Shown here one piece after another: positions 6,793 to 10,614 of a stretch of 10,614 nucleotides of DNA (position 1 is its first letter; the number at the start of each line of letters is the position of its first letter). Source of the DNA: Candidatus Poseidoniaceae archaeon (lineage in GTDB: Archaea; Thermoplasmatota; Poseidoniia; Poseidoniales; Poseidoniaceae); NCBI GenBank assembly GCA_013330015.1, contig DUJC01000182.1, positions 931 through 11,544 of the forward strand, read 5' to 3'. The notes beneath the pieces are model-generated. The model saw nothing but the letters and a program-made list of their open reading frames with translations, was not told the DNA's origin and did no database searches. The position numbers were made by a program, and so were the translations under genes.

Positions 6793-7947
6793 ATGGTCGA
6801 AGAACGAAAGCACAGCCTCTCGCCTTCGGCGTGGAATCGATACGAAACCTGTCCGCGAATGTATTGGCTCAGTCGTCAAGGACTGCCGAAGAAGACGGGG
6901 ATGGCTGCATCTCTCGGAACAGCCGTCCATGCCTCCATCGAAGATTTGCTGCAAATCGACCTATCTGGCCGAGAACCTGCAGAATCCAATTGGCTTCTGC
7001 AAGAAGGAGATACAGTTCTGCGAAAACGATGGGAAGAGGAAAAGCAACTCTTTCATGAGACGCCAAGGCACCCAACTTGGAAAGAAGAGAAATATTCCGA
7101 GGCGCAAAAACAGCAAAAAGGAGCGATCAATATGCTCCTTGATCATGTTGGGATACAAGGGCTAGCGTATGAACGGGTGACTGTAGCACTTTGGAAGAAA
7201 ATACAATCCCTGGTCATTGCAGTTGAGGGAGAATTGGTCACGAAGGACGGCCAATTGATGGGGCGGCTCGACCTCTTGCTTGCAAACGTTGACGATGAAG
7301 GCAATCTCACTGGGTGGTTGGTTGCTGATTTGAAGACTGGAAAACCACCGCAAGGAAAACTCAAACCAGAGGTGAATCGGCAACTCCGAATGTATCGAGA
7401 TATTCTACTTTCAAACAACGAAAAGGCACCGCCGGTCCAAGCCCAAGGTTGGTATACGGCCACATCATCAAAATGGGATGCTGTCGGCGAGAATGTTTTG
7501 GAGGCGGCCTATGAGGCATGGGATGCAACACAGCCTTCCGACACACCTCTCGATCCAACACCCGGTCAATCCTCCTGTGGAGGTTTTTGCGATTGGAAAG
7601 CATGGTGCCCTCACTGGTGGACATGGCGGCACGAAAACAAGTCCTTGCACAGAGGCGACTTCGCTGATGGCGTTGTTCTCATCCATCAGTACGACGAGGG
7701 CCGTTCTACAGCAACTGTTGAGGAATGTGTACCGAGAAATGAATTGGGGGAAATTGAATCTACGGGAGAAATGCGAACAGTCCGATTTGATGGTCGGGGC
7801 AAAGAATCTCTTGAAGCACTTCTCGATGCGGGTCATCAAGGCCCTTTGTTCCTAGGAAGTGCAATGATGAACCGAGATATTTGGCGAGTTGGACCTTGGT
7901 GCGACGTTTTACCGTGGGCCCCTATTCCTGATTCAGGTAGGCCTTGA
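6793..7947 (+). CDS. RecB/Cas4-like PD-(D/E)XK nuclease with probable 4Fe-4S cysteines
   Basis: Single-domain nuclease of the PDDEXK_1 (RecB/AddB/Cas4-like) superfamily. Motifs from ATG 6793: SLSPSAWNRYETCPRMYWL (C20), then GTAVHASIED (H46, E50), GRLDLLL (D160), VADLKTG (D179, K181) and QLRMY (Q197, Y201). C262-x3-C266-x5-C272 together with C20 matches the split four-cysteine iron-sulfur staple of this superfamily, although the usual spacing is CX2CX5C. Residues ~280-384 form an extra C-terminal domain rich in beta strands, possibly OB-like, of unknown role. Expected activity is metal-dependent ssDNA exonuclease/endonuclease in repair or recombination (family knowledge). Upstream is TTG 6787 in frame; ATG 6793 is preferred as the stronger codon, and a stop at 6775 bounds the frame. 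No Cas genes or helicase adjoin it. The end overlaps the exonuclease gene by 26 bases on the opposite strand. Confidence 0.87.
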   Translation: MVEERKHSLSPSAWNRYETCPRMYWLSRQGLPKKTGMAASLGTAVHASIEDLLQIDLSGREPAESNWLLQEGDTVLRKRWEEEKQLFHETPRHPTWKEEKYSEAQKQQKGAINMLLDHVGIQGLAYERVTVALWKKIQSLVIAVEGELVTKDGQLMGRLDLLLANVDDEGNLTGWLVADLKTGKPPQGKLKPEVNRQLRMYRDILLSNNEKAPPVQAQGWYTATSSKWDAVGENVLEAAYEAWDATQPSDTPLDPTPGQSSCGGFCDWKAWCPHWWTWRHENKSLHRGDFADGVVLIHQYDEGRSTATVEECVPRNELGEIESTGEMRTVRFDGRGKESLEALLDAGHQGPLFLGSAMMNRDIWRVGPWCDVLPWAPIPDSGRP

Positions 7948-8737
7948 TTTCATTGACAGCGTCTGCATCTTCGATTCCATTGGGCGACAACAACCATTGC
8001 AGATAGCGTGGATCGAGTGAATTCAACTCCTCGAGATGGCGACCGCGATGTCTTCCAACAGCGAGGACCATGTGCGCACCATCCCGACGAACCATACCGT
8101 TTGGATCAACCAGTTCCAAATCATCGAGTTGGGGCCCCAAGTCCGACTGAACTTTTGCAGTCGAACCGGTTGCACACCATTGTTCAACTTCCTCCAAGGA
8201 TTTCCGAAAGTAGCTCGGGTGATCGAGGCCGAGTTTCCAAAGCAATAACAGCGAGGCTGCGGCATCTGCCGAAGCGGTGTGTGCGTTCTCAAGCGAGATA
8301 CCGTGCCGATTGCACTGTGCACCAAGCCGATGAGGTCGTGGTAATTTCAACCGACGAACCATTTCCAGTGTATCGAGAACGGCCTTCGGTTCCGGAGGCA
8401 GTGCACCGATTCGAAGGTACTCGTTTCTTAGCATTGGAAGGTCGAACTGGCGTACGTTATGGCCGATAAGAACGCACCCGTCAATCAACTCGGATACACG
8501 GTCAGCAATTTCTGAAAAATCAGGTTGACCTCGTACGTCAGCATCCGAAATACCGTGGATGCGTTGAGATTCGTAGGGAATAGATCGTCTCGGATTGACC
8601 AATTGGTCATACGAAATCTCAGAACCATCGCTGTTTGAACCAATCAATGCTAACTGTACAATTCGATCTCTGGATGTGCTTACTCCCGTCGTCTCCAAGT
8701 CGAAAGCGAGCACACGTTCGCCTTCGAGTAGTTCCAT
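7922..8737 (-). CDS. DnaQ-like DEDDh 3'-5' exonuclease with C-terminal DUF3820-like domain
   Basis: The exonuclease domain spans about residues 8-175: Exo I FDLETTG (D13, E15), Exo II GHNVRQFDLPML (D99) and Exo III H153-T-A-S-A-D158, which is the DEDDh arrangement. IHGISDADVRGQP is the usual epsilon/RNase T family linker. After a variable stretch, residues ~215-271 contain MVLAVGRHRGRHLEELN and YLQWLLS, resembling the small FGKhKG-YLxWLL domain (DUF3820-like) often attached to exonucleases. It degrades DNA or RNA from the 3' end (family activity); the true substrate cannot be told from sequence. No polymerase domain is attached, so it is a stand-alone exonuclease. ATG 8737 is preceded on its strand by AGGTGA, at a rather long 12-base spacing. 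It is convergent and overlapping with the PD-(D/E)XK nuclease gene and divergent from the small acidic gene. Confidence 0.9.
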   Translation of the reverse strand: MELLEGERVLAFDLETTGVSTSRDRIVQLALIGSNSDGSEISYDQLVNPRRSIPYESQRIHGISDADVRGQPDFSEIADRVSELIDGCVLIGHNVRQFDLPMLRNEYLRIGALPPEPKAVLDTLEMVRRLKLPRPHRLGAQCNRHGISLENAHTASADAAASLLLLWKLGLDHPSYFRKSLEEVEQWCATGSTAKVQSDLGPQLDDLELVDPNGMVRRDGAHMVLAVGRHRGRHLEELNSLDPRYLQWLLSPNGIEDADAVNEIKAYLNQE

Positions 8738-8809
8738 ATACGAATGGAGTCACCTACAATTGAAGAACTATCGCTTGAACCATGCTGTCCCTAATGAAAC
8801 CAACATCGG

Positions 8810-8817
8810 AATTAAAG
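8810..8817 (+). promoter_or_regulatory. TATA-like element for small acidic protein gene
   Basis: AATTAAAG is centred about 28 bases before ATG 8841, and no Shine-Dalgarno precedes that ATG. The spacing fits an archaeal TATA box driving a leaderless transcript. The match is AT-rich but not strong. Confidence 0.4.
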
Positions 8818-8840
8818 AGCAGCCGCCACTGCACAGCAAC

Positions 8841-9206
8841 ATGGGTTTCTTTAAGCGCTTTTTCGGAAAACAAAAGGATGAATCGTCCGATGAAGCCAAC
8901 AATGCTGCAGAGCAGAACATGCAATCGCATCTGAAAGCCCAATATCATCGAGACATCGATCAAGATGTATCCTCCTTGGAATCCATTCTCGATGATAGCG
9001 AAGACCAGCTAGAGGAATCGGTCGTTCTCCCTGCCCCCGACTACGATGAACCAAACGTGACAGTGGATGATGTCCTCGTCGAATCGGAGATGGAAAGCTT
9101 CAGTGAAAAGAATACTGTAGAGCATGCATCGGTTGAAGATATTGGAAACCATCTCGAATCAGCAACGGTCGTGGGGGATGTTTCATCCGAGGTTTCGTTC
9201 GAATAA
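8841..9206 (+). CDS. Small acidic protein with amphipathic basic N-terminus, unknown function
   Basis: A 121-residue protein. The first twelve residues (MGFFKRFFGKQK) are aromatic and basic and would form an amphipathic membrane-binding helix. The remainder is dominated by Asp, Glu, Ser and Val, with no cysteine, no predicted globular motif and no transmembrane helix, suggesting disorder. Valine/acid patches such as VTVDDVLVESEME recur. ATG 8841 is chosen because the open frame further upstream has no other ATG and runs antisense through the 5' end of the exonuclease gene. The start is also placed well behind a TATA-like element. I do not recognise a family. A membrane-associated scaffold or adaptor is one possibility (inference only). 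It lies between the exonuclease and a lipoprotein gene, with a 74-base gap to the latter. Confidence 0.7.
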   Translation: MGFFKRFFGKQKDESSDEANNAAEQNMQSHLKAQYHRDIDQDVSSLESILDDSEDQLEESVVLPAPDYDEPNVTVDDVLVESEMESFSEKNTVEHASVEDIGNHLESATVVGDVSSEVSFE

Positions 9207-9250
9207 TTCATGTTTGAATTCGTTGAATAATGTCCAGAACAACAACATGG

Positions 9251-9259
9251 TTAGATATA
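9251..9259 (+). promoter_or_regulatory. TATA-like element for PKD lipoprotein gene
   Basis: TTAGATATA is centred about 26 bases before ATG 9281, the spacing expected for a leaderless archaeal transcript. A short GAGGG sits only three bases from the ATG, too close to be a normal ribosome-binding site. Confidence 0.5.
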
Positions 9260-9280
9260 GGACTTGATTAACGAGGGAAT

Positions 9281-10456
9281 ATGCAAGGGAAGTCCATGCC
9301 ACTTCGTGGTTTGCTTCTCATTGCTATGATGGTATCAATTTCCTTCGCAGGGTGCCTCGGAGCGCTCGACACAACCGTTCAACCTCGGGCTTCACTCGAG
9401 GCTTATCCGCTCTTGATTCAAGAAGGAGAAATGGTCACGTTTGATGCTCGAGATTCCGATGCAATCGAAGGTGTCATCACGGCCTACCGATGGAATTTCG
9501 GAGATGGTGAAAAATCTGAAACCGTCACTGGTTTTACCTCTCACATCTATGACGTATTTGGTGCATACACGGTTTCACTTGAAGTTGAAAACGACCAAGG
9601 AGGGATTGATGAAGCCATCACAATCGTCATCGTCAATGGAGTACCAACAATTGATTTGACATTCCCCGAGAACCCGCGCGCTGGTGATGCTGTCCTTCTC
9701 GATGCATCGGGGTCAACCGATCCAGAGTCTGCTGAACTCGCCTTCAGTTGGGATCTGGATTGGGGCGTTGATTCAGACGGCGATGGAGATGGTCGAAACG
9801 ATGTTGACTCAACGGAGCCACAAACTCTCCTCCCAACCAATACAAGCGGAATCTATGTCGGTTCACTGACTGTCGATGATGGACAAGGAGGCGTCGTCAC
9901 TGAAGTCTTTGAAGTCAATGTGAGTGCGCGACAATTCAACATTGAATGGAAAGAGAAAGTCATTCAACAATCTTGGTCCGAATACTTGGACGAAGGAGAG
10001 GAATGGACGGAAGAAATCCTCCCAGGCCAGCAAGGTCGTATTCTCTCGTTTGAAGCCGTCCTTGAGCTTGAAAACGATGTGATTCAACCGTACGACAACT
10101 TCTCACTCATCATTTCAATCCCAGGTGATGGATTCAAGGAAGAAGCCGAAACTGAAGGCGGTAACATCACTCAGTCTGAAAACGCTAAGGCAACGATTAC
10201 AGCGAACGATCTGAATTCTCGAGGTCTTGATGAGGTTATTGAAGCCGACTCGAAAGAAATGGTCATGCAAATGATCCTTGACCGGCCAGGACAGAACTTC
10301 GGTCAAAGCCCTTGGGCATTGTTTGTCCGAGCCTTGCAAACAAATCCAGATTCGACCATTGACATTCTGCCTGACCCTGATCCAGGCAACGACTGGACAC
10401 TTACGTTGCGTATTGTCGTTCATGAACCTGTCATCACAGAAATCGCATTTGAGTAG
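9281..10456 (+). CDS. PKD-domain lipoprotein, cell surface
   Basis: Residues 1-24 form a signal peptide with a lipobox ending in FAG-C25, so the mature protein is probably lipid-anchored outside the membrane. PKD domain 1 (~36-119) has YRWNFGDG (W71-G76) and an HIYDVFGAYTVSL strand. PKD domain 2 (~120-213) has VLLDASGSTDPES and SWDLDW (W157-W161). Between its strands D164-S-D-G-D-G-D-G-R-N-D174 is a calcium-loop-like insertion. Residues ~215-391 form a further beta-rich domain of unknown family with an acidic pI. The role is unknown; PKD domains commonly mediate protein or polysaccharide contacts. ATG 9281 fits the TATA spacing; ATG 9296 is an alternative that also leaves a complete signal peptide. 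The gene stands alone between the small acidic gene and the partial gene at 10507. Confidence 0.87.
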   Translation: MQGKSMPLRGLLLIAMMVSISFAGCLGALDTTVQPRASLEAYPLLIQEGEMVTFDARDSDAIEGVITAYRWNFGDGEKSETVTGFTSHIYDVFGAYTVSLEVENDQGGIDEAITIVIVNGVPTIDLTFPENPRAGDAVLLDASGSTDPESAELAFSWDLDWGVDSDGDGDGRNDVDSTEPQTLLPTNTSGIYVGSLTVDDGQGGVVTEVFEVNVSARQFNIEWKEKVIQQSWSEYLDEGEEWTEEILPGQQGRILSFEAVLELENDVIQPYDNFSLIISIPGDGFKEEAETEGGNITQSENAKATITANDLNSRGLDEVIEADSKEMVMQMILDRPGQNFGQSPWALFVRALQTNPDSTIDILPDPDPGNDWTLTLRIVVHEPVITEIAFE

Positions 10457-10490
10457 AATCCAACGAAAATGGTTTGAATGGCCGATGGTT

Positions 10491-10496
10491 GGGAGG
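10491..10496 (+). promoter_or_regulatory. Shine-Dalgarno for the edge gene
   Basis: GGGAGG lies ten bases before ATG 10507 in a 50-base intergenic gap and supports that start. Confidence 0.4.
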
Positions 10497-10506
10497 ATTG
10501 AGTGGC

Positions 10507-10614
10507 ATGGTTGAATCTGTTGAAATCAGTCGAGTCAATATCCGAGACACTCTCTCTATTGACCTTTCAGTTTGGATGAATCATCCAGATGATATGGACT
10601 TCCGACCATCGCTT
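10507..10614 (+). CDS. Unidentified protein, 3'-truncated by window edge
   Basis: Thirty-six codons from ATG 10507 run open to the last base. The visible N-terminus (MVESVEISRVNIRDTLSIDL, then a VWMNHPDD stretch) has no signal peptide and looks like the first beta strands of a cytoplasmic protein. It is too short to assign. The frame has no stop for some distance upstream, so TTG 10489 or 10498 are possible alternatives; the purine-rich GGGAGG favours ATG 10507. Confidence 0.55.
   Translation, partial: MVESVEISRVNIRDTLSIDLSVWMNHPDDMDFRPSL

Noticed and set aside
6630..7058. Plus-strand open frame of 142 codons across the PAC2/nuclease junction
   Set aside because: Spans the antisense 5' end of PAC2 and runs out of frame through the nuclease motifs.
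8008..8469. Plus-strand open frame of 153 codons
   Set aside because: Antisense to the DEDDh exonuclease, whose catalytic motifs are complete; Arg/Pro-rich shadow translation.
8595..8840. N-terminal extension of the small acidic protein gene
   Set aside because: It lacks any ATG before 8841, runs antisense over the exonuclease start, and its composition differs from the acidic body.

Overview
The window looks like a piece of an archaeal genome, most plausibly a marine Group II-type euryarchaeon (Poseidoniales). This assignment is an inference. It rests on an archaeal PAC2 protein ending in a proteasome-docking tail, a DNA ligase ending in an archaeal-style PCNA-binding peptide, abundant secreted Ig/PKD-repeat proteins with C-terminal membrane anchors or a lipobox, very tight gene packing with ATGA overlaps, and TATA-like boxes about 27 bases before ATG codons that lack a Shine-Dalgarno sequence. 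No rRNA, tRNA, CRISPR or mobile element was seen.

Layout. (1) 1-1860, plus strand: the C-terminal ~619 residues of an NAD+-dependent DNA ligase (LigA), cut by the left edge. (2) 1918-5935, plus strand: three genes joined by two ATGA stop/start overlaps. The first encodes an 838-residue surface protein with a CXCH motif, a choice-of-anchor-V/Reeler-like domain, a tandem Ig-like array and a C-terminal membrane helix. The second encodes a 318-residue relative with a CX3CH motif and the same overall topology. The third encodes a polytopic, histidine-containing membrane protein resembling DUF2231. (3) 5915-6712, minus strand: a PAC2-family protein ending in an HbYX motif, overlapping the previous gene tail to tail. 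(4) 6793-7947, plus strand: a RecB/Cas4-like PD-(D/E)XK nuclease with a probable Fe-S cysteine set. It overlaps tail to tail with (5) 7922-8737, minus strand: a DEDDh (DnaQ-like) exonuclease with a small C-terminal domain. (6) 8841-9206, plus strand: a small, very acidic protein with an amphipathic N-terminus. (7) 9281-10456, plus strand: a PKD-domain lipoprotein. (8) 10507 to the right edge: the first 36 codons of an unidentified gene.

The genes fall into two themes. One is DNA maintenance (ligase, two nucleases) with proteasome-related protein handling (PAC2). The other is the cell surface (the coupled three-gene unit and the PKD lipoprotein). The three-gene unit is the most novel-looking element: two anchored extracellular proteins with heme-motif-like but non-canonical CXCH and CX3CH sites, translationally coupled to a DUF2231-like membrane protein. 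It could be a surface redox or metal/heme module, but function is inferred only from motifs and context.
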